Source of the DNA: Chryseomicrobium palamuruense
Lineage (GTDB): Bacteria; Bacillota; Bacilli; Bacillales_A; Planococcaceae
DNA length: 13,134 nt
Assembly (NCBI RefSeq): GCF_042649045.1
Contig: NZ_JBHSEF010000006.1
Coordinates: forward strand, 1 to 13,134
Reading direction: 5' to 3'
Of this stretch, positions 1 through 6,067 are shown one piece after another; within the stretch, counting starts at the first letter, position 1, and each line of letters starts with the position of its first letter. The translations under genes and the position numbers were made by a program. The notes below the pieces were generated by a model. The model ran no database searches. It was not told the origin of the DNA and was given only the letters and a program-made list of their open reading frames with translations.

Positions 1-552
1 AGATGGGGACGCAAGTCCCTTCTTGATGACCGGTTTTGGCATCTCTGCTTTTTTAATTGGTGTCTTGATTGAGTGTGTCTCACAATTGCGACAGCTATAG
101 ATGTGCTGAACATGCTCGACTACCTTCACTTGCGCAGGAATGATCTTCAGTTCCTTGCGGACCTGCGTACTCATCTCATGCATCGAATGATCGCATTCTG
201 AACAGACCTTCTCTGAATCAGAGAGGTCATAGTGGATCGTCTCGACAGGAAGTTCGTTCAGTCTGTCTGCTCGTCCGATCTTCTTTTTGCGTGTGTAACT
301 GATGGTCTCTAGTGTAGGCTCTTCAAGAAGCACAGTTGAAGAGATTTCGGCCTCATTGAACAACTGAAGCTCTAGCTGTTCTTTATCTGTCTTCTCGCTC
401 GAAGTACCAAATTTTTGTGCCGTAAGTAAAGCATATTTTTGCTTGTAATATTCAATGTCAGCCTGGAGCTCTCTGTTTCGTCGCTCGAGCTCTGCATTTT
501 TCTTTTCAAGCTCTTCAATTGTAAGTTTTGTTTTCACGTCCTGTTTTCTCAT
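1..552 (-). CDS. tnpC: IS66 transposase TnpC, N-terminal 184 codons
   Basis: This is the DDE transposase of the element, cut by the window edge. Translation on the minus strand starts with MRKQDEKTKLTIEELEKKN and forms a Leu/Glu/Lys-rich coiled coil over about residues 8-45, the leucine-zipper part of IS66 transposases. The conserved KFGTSSEK segment follows. Next is a zinc-finger-like part with the cysteine pairs CSEC and CRNC, matching the zf-IS66 domain. The catalytic DDE core lies beyond the window. The start has no clear ribosome binding site and sits 40 bases after tnpB. Substitutions relative to the right copy include Gln for Lys just before the KFGTSSEK segment and Ser for Ala near the window edge. 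Confidence 0.9.
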   Translation of the reverse strand, partial: MRKQDVKTKLTIEELEKKNAELERRNRELQADIEYYKQKYALLTAQKFGTSSEKTDKEQLELQLFNEAEISSTVLLEEPTLETISYTRKKKIGRADRLNELPVETIHYDLSDSEKVCSECDHSMHEMSTQVRKELKIIPAQVKVVEHVQHIYSCRNCETHSIKTPIKKAEMPKPVIKKGLASPS

Positions 553-592
553 AGGGATAAGAATAGCATAAAACCATTCTGTGAAAAAGATG

Positions 593-949
593 TCAAATCA
601 CTTTTTTAGCAGTAACTGAAGGGTGTGCATCACGTTGATCAAGTGGCAATCCATCCAGCAACCAATTTAGCTGTCGGCTTGAGATGGATAGGGGCTGGCC
701 AGACCCGAGATCTGGCCAATCGAACAGTCCTTTCTCCAGTCTGCGATAGTAGAGCCAGAAGCCATTATGGTCCCAAAATAGGATCTTGAGTTTATCCTTC
801 TTTCGATTACAGAATACGAACAGTGCCTTTGAGAATGGGTCCAACTGAAAAAGTTCCTGTACAATGACAGCTAGCCCATCAATGGATTTACGAAGATCTG
901 TTGGACCCGCTGCTAGATAGACGCGCTCGACAGCGCGACCATTCATCAT
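593..949 (-). CDS. tnpB: IS66 accessory protein TnpB (IS66 Orf2)
   Basis: This 118-residue protein has the hallmarks of the IS66 Orf2 family: VYLAAGPTDLRKSIDGLA near the N-terminus, then a central LFVFCNRKKDKLKILFWDHNG stretch with the conserved hydrophobic and basic residues. Full length for the family is about 115-120 residues, so it appears intact. It is needed with TnpA for IS66 transposition in studied members, but its biochemical role is not settled. The start overlaps the tnpA stop by 4 bases (ATGA), which indicates translational coupling. The protein is identical to that of the right copy; a substitution seen near residue 41 is silent. Confidence 0.95.
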   Translation of the reverse strand: MMNGRAVERVYLAAGPTDLRKSIDGLAVIVQELFQLDPFSKALFVFCNRKKDKLKILFWDHNGFWLYYRRLEKGLFDWPDLGSGQPLSISSRQLNWLLDGLPLDQRDAHPSVTAKKVI

Positions 950-1254
950 ACCAGGCGCAGCGTCCGGATTACTTGGAGCAGAAGTGTCTCATCGTAGCCA
1001 CTCGTCACCTCGATATCAACTTGGTTTATTCTCAAAGAAATTGAGTTTTCTTTTGGTTCTTCGATGACACAGGAGACCCAATTGGTCTCCTGGTTTGAGT
1101 CTCGATTAATCGGGGATTGCTTTCTTAGCCAATACTTCATATTGTGGACTGAGACTTCTTCTCCAGTCTCACACCATTCAACCAGTGACAAGCCACTTAC
1201 GCGATATTCTTCGATCTTCGCCAACCAATACGCCTCTTTCTCTTTTCTTTTCAA
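946..1254 (-). CDS. tnpA: IS66 protein TnpA (Orf1), TTG start proposed
   Basis: This is the small Orf1 protein of IS66 elements, thought to be a helix-turn-helix DNA-binding accessory factor. Visible features are WLAKIEEYRVSGLSLVEWC near the start, which is the usual IS66 TnpA signature, and a variable C-terminal half. The reading frame is open from an ATG at 1278, but no ribosome binding site precedes that ATG. A GGGAGG sits 9 bases before the in-frame TTG at 1254, so I place the start there. With the ATG the protein would be 110 residues, and with the TTG 102. It has one more Glu (GEEVSV) than the right copy (GEVSV) because of a 3-base insertion. The stop overlaps tnpB. Confidence 0.85.
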   Translation of the reverse strand: MKRKEKEAYWLAKIEEYRVSGLSLVEWCETGEEVSVHNMKYWLRKQSPINRDSNQETNWVSCVIEEPKENSISLRINQVDIEVTSGYDETLLLQVIRTLRLV

Positions 1255-1256
1255 AG

Positions 1257-1288
1257 AAAAAAACCTCCCAAATTTCATTTGTGGGAGG
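1257..1288 (-). terminator. Hairpin plus T-run at the tnpA start, left copy
   Basis: On the minus strand CCTCCC and AAAT pair with ATTT and GGGAGG around a GAA loop with a two-base bulge. Seven T follow directly. The form is that of a rho-independent terminator. Its 3' arm is the GGGAGG that serves as the likely tnpA ribosome binding site, so transcripts entering from outside the IS would be ended or folded shut. Confidence 0.7.
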
Positions 1289-1299
1289 AGTATCTCATG
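1283..1299 (+). promoter_or_regulatory. Outward-facing ribosome binding site and ATG in the IS end
   Basis: The plus strand reads GGGAGGAG, then TATCTC, then ATG. This is a near-ideal Bacillales translation start with 6-base spacing, lying inside the IS and pointing out of it. It opens a frame that crosses the IS terminus without a stop and continues into the HEPN-like gene. Confidence 0.6.
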
Positions 1300-2046
1300 A
1301 ATTTTCTTCTATTAGAATGTGTGCACTATTTGACGCTTACTATTGAACTTATTACTCAACCTGAAATAACTCGACGTGAAACCATACTTTTATTGTTGGC
1401 ATATAACAAGGACAAACCTAAATCAATTTCTGAAATAAAGGAAATAGGAAAAGAAAATGGGCTTCGAATGATTGAAAAATGGAACGTTGCAAATATTCTA
1501 AGTCGATCTGAAGGCCTTTGCACTAAATTGAAAGCGGGATGGATAATAACTTCTATGGGATTAGAGATTGTTTATGGTTTAATTCCAAATCGGCCACAAA
1601 GTATTCAAGGTATTTCATCTGTATTAAGTGACCTATTAGAAAAAATAGAAGATTCTAATACAAAAGAATTTCTCAAAGAGGCTGCATTTTGTTTTGATTC
1701 AGGATGTTATAGGGCCGCTTCGGTCCTTTCTTGGGTGGGGGCTATCTCCATATTGTATGAATACATAGTAAATCACAAATTAGATGATTTTAATAAAGAG
1801 GCAACCCGAAGAAATCCAAAATGGCAAAGAGCTAAAAATAGTGATGATCTATCACGTATGAAAGAAAAAGAATTCTTAGATACAATAAGTGCTATTTCAG
1901 TAATAGGAAAAAATGTTAAGCAAGAGTTGGAACAGTGTCTAACTTTAAGAAATGGTTGCAGTCATCCCAACTCTTTAAAGTTAGGTGAAAATCGCGTTGC
2001 TTCACATATAGAAACTTTAATATTAAATGTTTATTTAAGGTTTTAA
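1297..2046 (+). CDS. HEPN-like protein, 5' end replaced by the IS66 end
   Basis: The frame encodes 249 residues from the ATG at 1297. The first 15 codons (MNFLLLECVHYLTLT) are IS66 sequence; native codons start near 1341, so the original N-terminus is missing. Residues about 25-95 look like a winged helix (a Trp then IITSMG motif). The C-terminal half is helical and ends in LRNGCSHPN, an R-x4-H motif (Arg218, His223) typical of HEPN RNase-like domains, followed by a helix. HEPN proteins are often RNases in toxin-antitoxin or phage-defence systems, but I cannot assign a target. Base composition is much more AT-rich than the next operon, which suggests transfer. It could also be a disabled remnant. 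No partner gene is visible. Confidence 0.6.
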   Translation: MNFLLLECVHYLTLTIELITQPEITRRETILLLLAYNKDKPKSISEIKEIGKENGLRMIEKWNVANILSRSEGLCTKLKAGWIITSMGLEIVYGLIPNRPQSIQGISSVLSDLLEKIEDSNTKEFLKEAAFCFDSGCYRAASVLSWVGAISILYEYIVNHKLDDFNKEATRRNPKWQRAKNSDDLSRMKEKEFLDTISAISVIGKNVKQELEQCLTLRNGCSHPNSLKLGENRVASHIETLILNVYLRF

Positions 2047-2186
2047 TATGTGAGTGGCGATGATTGAATGGGTACCTGTGTATCACTACTATTTAACATA
2101 ATAGGTACCTCTGACTAAAAACAATGGATGAATTCAAGGAGCTCGTCGACTATCTCGGCGTCACCCTGTAATCCGGAAGGAGAGAA
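2047..2186 (+). other. Junction between AT-rich gene and catabolic operon
   Basis: This gap holds two copies of GGTACCT (2072-2078 and 2104-2110), the first followed by GTG, and the short gene relic described separately. I see no convincing promoter for the downstream operon. The GGTAC(C/A)TGTG string recurs at 3944, hinting at remnants of a small dispersed repeat. Confidence 0.4.
2115..2171 (+). pseudogene. 3' relic of a lost gene upstream of the FAH gene
   Basis: A short frame open from 2115 encodes LKTMDEFKELVDYLGVTL and ends in TAA at 2171, 15 bases before the next ATG. Its higher GC and codon choice (CTC, GTC, GAC, GGC, ACC) match the following two genes and not the AT-rich HEPN-like gene. 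It looks like the C-terminal tail of a gene that once headed the operon and was cut when the upstream AT-rich DNA arrived. The family is not recognisable from so few residues. It could also be a chance frame. Confidence 0.4.
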
Positions 2187-3080
2187 ATGAAGATGCGTTT
2201 AGCAACCGTTAAAATTGGGCAGAAAGAACAGGCTGCCATCATCATCGGCAACAAAGTCGTCACGGTCGTAACTGTCAATAAAACTTATAACGAAAACTGG
2301 GAAACGAATATTTTCGGGTTGATCGAATCCGGACAGCTAGAAGGACTAACAAATTGGTTCAACGAAACAGGCAAAGCTGCAATCGAAAGCGGAGAACTTC
2401 CCTCAGAACATGAGGAGAATCTAGCGTATGGTCCGCTGTACAGACACCCGCGCAAAATCTGGGGCATCGGTCTCAATTATGTTGACCATGCGTCAGACTT
2501 GGGAGAAAAAGCGCCGAATACCGAACCAGCAAGCTTCATGAAGCCCGATACGTCGATCATCGGTCCGGGAGACACCATTGAAATTCCGCTGCAGTCTGAG
2601 CGGACGACGGGGGAAGCGGAACTCGGCGTCATCATCGGGAAAACATGCCGCAATGTTGATGAAAAAGACGTGGGAAATTATGTAGCGGGCTACACGACAA
2701 TCATCGACATGACGGCGGAAGACATTTTGCAGAAAAACCCGCGCTACCTAACGCGCTCGAAAAGCTTTGATACGTTCTTCAGCTTCGGTCCGCAATTCGT
2801 GACAAAAGACGAAATCAGCGATTTGCATGCGTTAGAAGTCGCAACGGTCATCAACGGTGAGGTCCACCGCAAAAATACGGTCGACCACATGACATTCAGC
2901 CCCGAATACTTAGTGTCGTTCCATTCAAAAGTGATGACGCTGCTTCCAGGCGACATCATTTCCACCGGAACGCCTGGGGCGGTTCATATCCAGAACGGCG
3001 ATACGGTGGAATGCCGAATCGAAGGATTCAAGCCGCTCGTCAATCCGTGCGTGGATCTGAAAATAGACCAGAATGGGTAA
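2187..3080 (+). CDS. Fumarylacetoacetate hydrolase (FAH) family protein
   Basis: This 297-residue protein has a variable N-terminal part (1-85) and a full FAH catalytic domain (about 88-293). Signatures are GIGLNYVDHASD (residues 93-104, with His101), FMKPDTSIIGPGD (117-129), GEAELGVIIG (142-151, metal ligands Glu143 and Glu145), Asp174 in the TTIIDMTAED stretch, SKSFDTF (191-197) and LLPGDIISTGTPG (252-264). Family members cleave or decarboxylate acylpyruvate-like or 2-hydroxy-dienoate intermediates of aromatic catabolism using Mg or Mn; the exact substrate cannot be read from sequence. A GGAAGGAGAG ribosome binding site lies just upstream of the ATG. The SDR gene follows 22 bases later, so the two form an operon. 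Confidence 0.92.
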   Translation: MKMRLATVKIGQKEQAAIIIGNKVVTVVTVNKTYNENWETNIFGLIESGQLEGLTNWFNETGKAAIESGELPSEHEENLAYGPLYRHPRKIWGIGLNYVDHASDLGEKAPNTEPASFMKPDTSIIGPGDTIEIPLQSERTTGEAELGVIIGKTCRNVDEKDVGNYVAGYTTIIDMTAEDILQKNPRYLTRSKSFDTFFSFGPQFVTKDEISDLHALEVATVINGEVHRKNTVDHMTFSPEYLVSFHSKVMTLLPGDIISTGTPGAVHIQNGDTVECRIEGFKPLVNPCVDLKIDQNG

Positions 3081-3102
3081 CCGATAAAGAGGAGGAATTC
3101 TA

Positions 3103-3894
3103 ATGGATTTAGGATTAACAGGAAAATCTGTCATCGTCATGGCGGGCAGCAAGGGGCTAGGGAAAGCGACCGCCTTAGAATTCGCAGCGGAAGGAGCGAA
3201 GGTCGTGATTGGCAGCCGCAATGAAGCGGAACTGGAACAGGCAGTCGCGGAAATTAAAGAAAAGACTGGCAATCCTGATGTTTCCTATGTGGCATGCGAC
3301 GTAATGAAAGTTGACGACATCAAAAAACTTGTGGCATTCGCTGCTGAGAAGAACGGCGGCATAGATGTGCTGATCAACAACGCCGGCGGTCCGCCGGCAG
3401 GCGGATTCGACCAGTTCACCGACGAAGACTGGCAGAAGGCATATGAACTCAACCTGCTCAGCTATATTCGCGCAATACGGGAAGTGCTTCCTTTCATGCG
3501 GGAGCAGGGAAGCGGCCATATTCTGAACTTCGCTTCTTCTTCCATCAAGCAGACGCTCGATAACCTTTTGCTATCGAACACATTCCGTGCAGGCATTGTC
3601 GGGCTCGCCAAAAGCCTGTCCCAGGAATTCAGCAAAGACAATATCCTGATCAATACGCTAGGACCAGGAAGAATCGCTACAGACCGTGTCGAGGAACTCG
3701 ACCGAATGCGGGCCGATAAGCTCGATCAGAGCTACGAAGAGCTCAAAAAATCCACCGAAAAAGGCATTCCGATGGGCCGGTACGGTCGGCCTAATGAATT
3801 CGCCAAGCAAGCGGTGTTCCTATGTTCTGGCGCAAACACTTACGTAACAGGACAAACATTGCTGGTGGATGGAGGGTTGGTTAAAGCACTATAA
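3103..3894 (+). CDS. SDR-family protein with atypical catalytic residues
   Basis: This 263-residue Rossmann-fold protein resembles 3-oxoacyl-ACP reductases. Visible motifs are a cofactor loop AGSKGLG (14-20, Ala in place of the usual Thr), Asp66, NNAGG (92-96), Asn117, Ser145-147, GPGR (187-190) and the C-terminal TGQTLLVDGG. At the YxxxK position the sequence reads SNTFR (158-162), so both catalytic Tyr and Lys are replaced. This fits the known BKR-like SDR subgroup with an imperfect catalytic tetrad. The protein may therefore bind NAD(P) yet act differently from ordinary reductases. It follows the FAH gene by 22 bases with a GAGGAGG ribosome binding site. The pairing suggests a joint role in degrading an organic acid, which is inference. 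Confidence 0.9.
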   Translation: MDLGLTGKSVIVMAGSKGLGKATALEFAAEGAKVVIGSRNEAELEQAVAEIKEKTGNPDVSYVACDVMKVDDIKKLVAFAAEKNGGIDVLINNAGGPPAGGFDQFTDEDWQKAYELNLLSYIRAIREVLPFMREQGSGHILNFASSSIKQTLDNLLLSNTFRAGIVGLAKSLSQEFSKDNILINTLGPGRIATDRVEELDRMRADKLDQSYEELKKSTEKGIPMGRYGRPNEFAKQAVFLCSGANTYVTGQTLLVDGGLVKAL

Positions 3895-3977
3895 AACGTA
3901 TAGATAGCGAAGAAAAAAGCATAGACCTTCAATACCTAAAATAGGTACATGTGCGGAGCGTAGGGGATGTCTTCATC

Positions 3978-4003
3978 AAAATCGGATTACTTTTTTGCAT
4001 GGC
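3978..4003 (+). repeat. Dispersed terminator repeat, 3' fragment (copy 4)
   Basis: It matches 22 of 26 bases of 11531-11556, including the exact 14-base ending CTTTTTTGCATGGC. The hairpin-forming 5' arm is not kept, so it would not terminate well by itself. Confidence 0.45.
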
Positions 4004-4033
4004 GAGTGAATAGTAATGAAAGATTTGATTTTG

Positions 4034-4050
4034 TTGGTGACAGGCACCAA
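4034..4050. repeat. Short REP-like palindrome
   Basis: The sequence is TTGGTG, ACAGG, CACCAA: a perfect 6-base stem with a 5-base loop. Similar GGTGACAGGCACC motifs are, from memory, scattered in Bacillales genomes as short interspersed repeats. Only one copy is present here. Confidence 0.35.
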
Positions 4051-4069
4051 ATGGGATTCAATGATTTGA

Positions 4070-4101
4070 AAAAGGTCAGGGCACAATGGCTCTGACCTTT
4101 T
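4070..4101. terminator. Bidirectional rho-independent terminator
   Basis: AAAAGGTCAG (4070-4079) pairs perfectly with CTGACCTTTT (4092-4101), and the stem extends inward by G-U, G-C and C-G pairs to a 6-base loop. T-runs follow on both strands: four T on plus, five on minus. It lies between convergent genes and can end both the FAH-SDR operon and the DUF1428-like transcript. Confidence 0.8.
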
Positions 4102-4145
4102 AACATGAAAAGAATCCGAAAGTAAGCGAATAGGTGAGGGAACAA

Positions 4146-4496
4146 TTAGACCTCTTCAAATTCACCCCGTACGACTCTAGAAATATCAATGGTTTTAGTC
4201 ATTTCTAGATACAGTTTATTAATCTCCTCATCCTGATCTACCTGTTTCATGACTTCGTCGTGGTGGACCTTGCTATGAAAAGAGGATATGCCTAACATGA
4301 CTTTTTCGTTTTCAAGTAATTTGACTGCAGACACCATCCCTCGGCAGCCATATATTGCTTCCACTAGAGTGCCTTGGAAGGTCTGATCATTAACCGCTCC
4401 ATATTTCATATAAATTCGCCCAGCAGCTTTGTTGATTTCGATGAATTTTTGTTCATTCTCATTTGTTACAGGATATAAATAGAGTGCACAGTACAT
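4146..4496 (-). CDS. DUF1428-like small protein
   Basis: This 116-residue protein has the look of the DUF1428 family. It opens with a short strand and LYLYPV, then a helix with KAAGRIYMKYGA (residues 23-34). A central EAIYGCRG segment follows, then SFHSKVHHDEVMKQVDQDEE, and it ends near RVVRGEFEEV. The family has a ferredoxin-like dimeric alpha/beta barrel fold and no settled function. An AAGGGAG ribosome binding site lies 8 bases before the ATG. It follows the lipoprotein gene by 61 bases on the same strand with no terminator hairpin between, so it may be read from the same sigma-W-like promoter. It ends 45 bases from the bidirectional terminator. Confidence 0.7.
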   Translation of the reverse strand: MYCALYLYPVTNENEQKFIEINKAAGRIYMKYGAVNDQTFQGTLVEAIYGCRGMVSAVKLLENEKVMLGISSFHSKVHHDEVMKQVDQDEEINKLYLEMTKTIDISRVVRGEFEEV

Positions 4497-4557
4497 AGAC
4501 GACTCCCTTCTAAATCTAAGATAGTTTTTAATGAGAGGATATTGTATAACCTACACT

Positions 4558-5948
4558 TTACTCACCATCCAGACGGGCATCTTCAATCAACTGATCCATC
4601 CCTTCGATACCTTCTTCTTTAATCTGCTGGAGTTCCTCATAAAAGGCACTGCCGACTTTCAGAGCTCGGTCATAATTGGCAGTTGCCAGTTCCTTGAGGA
4701 GTCCCAATTGGTCGTAGGTGATTTTTTCTTCCTCGAGTAGCACGTTCATCGCATTGTATTCAGAATTCACTTGGGCACGTGCATTGTTGTTCCAGGCCAA
4801 ACTGAAATTGTTGATGTCTACGGTGGCATGAACGCTCGTCCAATTGCGGTTGTTTAAAGCGCCGACGCTCCATTGCTGCCATTTTTGAAGAATATCTTCT
4901 GTCCGTTCGAATTCATTGCGCAGTCCTTCTGCATTTTGAACATTTGTATAGGTTCCATTCGCTTCTTTTGCGACTTCCTTGAGCTGTTGCTGGGCTTCGG
5001 AGTCTGCGTTGAAACCGATGACATTAATAATCGGGGAAATGTTACTGCCGGCAAAGCTCTTCGCTGCAGAGACCGGATCGCCGTCACATGTTTCGATACC
5101 ATCACTGACCAGATAGATGAGGTTCGTGTTTGTCTCTCCATCTAAGCCCTCAAAGCTTTCCGCTGCAGATTCAAGCGCACCAGCAATGGGTGTCCAGCCA
5201 GCAGGCTCAAACTGATCCATCGCTTGCTGAAAAGCAGCTTCATCGTAAGGGCCTCTCTCATAGACTTCCTCAATGGCAGCACATGACATTTCCTTATCGG
5301 CGCTATCACCCGTTCCTTTATGGCCATACACACGCAGCGAGACGTTGGACTCTTCCGGAGCAGAGGCAAGGAAGTTCTGAATCTCTCGCTTCGCCTGATT
5401 CATTCGTGTCTCACCGCCAGCATCGGCACCCATAGAACCGCTGGCATCTAAAATGATTTCGAGATTGTAATTCTCTTTGAACTCATAACGTCTGTCCGCC
5501 TCAGGCATCCCTTCCATATCAAACCGTGCCGCATCCAATACGCCGGACGGGTCGGGGAGACTGATGTGGGTGATGTTATAAATGTGTCGGTAGTAGAGTT
5601 CCAGCTCTTCCTCTGCGGCATTCTCAGGCAGTGCCGGAATATCACCGAACAGGTCCAAGAAGGCCGCCTGGGACTCTTCACTCCGTCCAATCGTTTCGTT
5701 ATTTAAAAGACCAGCTCCCTGTTGCACAAAATCCTGTGGTTCTGTAGGAAGCATGGGGAGATTCATTTCCTCTAGCTCGGCAAGTGGACTTTCTGGTTCT
5801 GTTGCCACCTCACCGGTTCCTTTGTTTCTTCCTCCACTACGGTTTCTTCTGTAGGAGGAGGTGTAGTTATCTGAGATTCCTCTTCGCCCTGACAGCCAGC
5901 AAGGGTAATGCTCGCTGCGATGGCCAAGAACCCTAATCGTTTTTTCAT
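4558..5948 (-). pseudogene. VWA-domain lipoprotein, frameshifted
   Basis: The gene starts at the ATG at 5948, eight bases after AAGGAG. It encodes a lipoprotein signal MKKRLGFLAIAASITLAGC with Cys19 as lipid site, then an acidic Pro/Thr/Glu linker. In the linker the frame changes by one base near 5810-5840. The first frame runs to a TAG at about 5772; the body continues in another frame to 4558. The body has a von Willebrand factor A domain with MIDAS residues: DASGS (residues 121-125 counted from a GTG at 5808), Thr206 in GWTPIAGA, and Asp236 in LVSDGIE. After it come a short Ala/Glu-rich part and a helical C-terminus. It would be an exported metal-dependent adhesion or envelope protein. A one-base loss in an A-run is the simplest cause; a sequencing error is possible. 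Confidence 0.8.
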
Positions 5949-6001
5949 CTCACTCTCTCCTTCCATAAGTTGCTTCAAAGTTTTGGATGACACCTGATTT
6001 A

Positions 6002-6027
6002 TACGTGTTCCGAAGTAGTTGGTTTCA
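6002..6027 (-). promoter_or_regulatory. ECF (sigma-W-like) promoter for the VWA lipoprotein
   Basis: The minus strand has TGAAAC (6027-6022), exactly 16 bases, then CGTA (6005-6002) followed by TAAA. This equals the Bacillus subtilis sigma-W consensus TGAAAC-N16-CGTA. The implied start of transcription, near 5993-5996, lies about 45 bases before the lipoprotein ATG at 5948. That also argues against the upstream in-frame ATG at 5993. Confidence 0.7.
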
Positions 6028-6033
6028 TTTTTC

Positions 6034-6042
6034 TGTTAAAAT
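6034..6042 (+). promoter_or_regulatory. Extended -10 promoter, divergent from the lipoprotein
   Basis: TGTTAAAAT has the TGn extension and a TAAAAT -10 hexamer. It lies 12 bases before the GGAGGG ribosome binding site of the next plus-strand gene. No good -35 is seen, as expected for an extended -10 promoter. It almost touches the -35 of the divergent ECF promoter, so the two may interfere. Confidence 0.4.
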
Positions 6043-6067
6043 GAGAAAACTATAGGAGGGATGGGCT

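Larger units (their letters stand above)
1..1340 (-). mobile_element. IS66-family element, left copy (partial)
   Basis: It carries the three IS66 genes in order tnpA, tnpB, tnpC on the minus strand. The inner terminus, read inward into the IS, begins GTAAGCGTCAAATAGTGCAC, and GTAAGCG is the usual start of IS66-family ends. The boundary at 1340 is where similarity to the right-hand copy (11798-13134, inverted) stops. The outer end lies outside the window, so the second terminal repeat and the 8-base target duplication cannot be seen. It differs from the right copy by scattered substitutions and a 3-base insertion in tnpA, so the copies are close but not identical. The insertion replaced the start of the HEPN-like gene that follows. 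Confidence 0.93.
3895..4145. other. Intergenic region with repeat fragments
   Basis: Between the convergent SDR and DUF1428-like genes I see four things: a 6-base-stem palindrome TACCTA-AAA-TAGGTA (3933-3947); the GGTACATGTG string; a 3' fragment of the dispersed terminator repeat (3978-4003); and a TTGGTG-ACAGG-CACCAA hairpin (4034-4050). The bidirectional terminator follows. No gene is evident. Confidence 0.5.

Noticed and set aside
1064..1300. Plus-strand frame opposite tnpA (and its mirror at 11838-12053)
   Set aside because: It is the antisense of a recognisable IS66 gene in both copies and has no ribosome binding site or family motif.
1330..1358. Hybrid promoter from the IS end TTGACG and flanking DNA
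   Set aside because: At 16-18-base spacing the -10 candidates (such as TACTCA) match poorly, so only the -35-like box is supported.
4873..5435. Several plus- and minus-strand frames within the VWA lipoprotein
   Set aside because: They are shadows of the VWA domain frame, which has clear MIDAS motifs; none has its own start signals.
5800..5850. Programmed -1 frameshift in the lipoprotein gene
   Set aside because: No in-frame X-XXY-YYZ slippery heptamer or following pseudoknot is visible; mutation or sequencing error is simpler.
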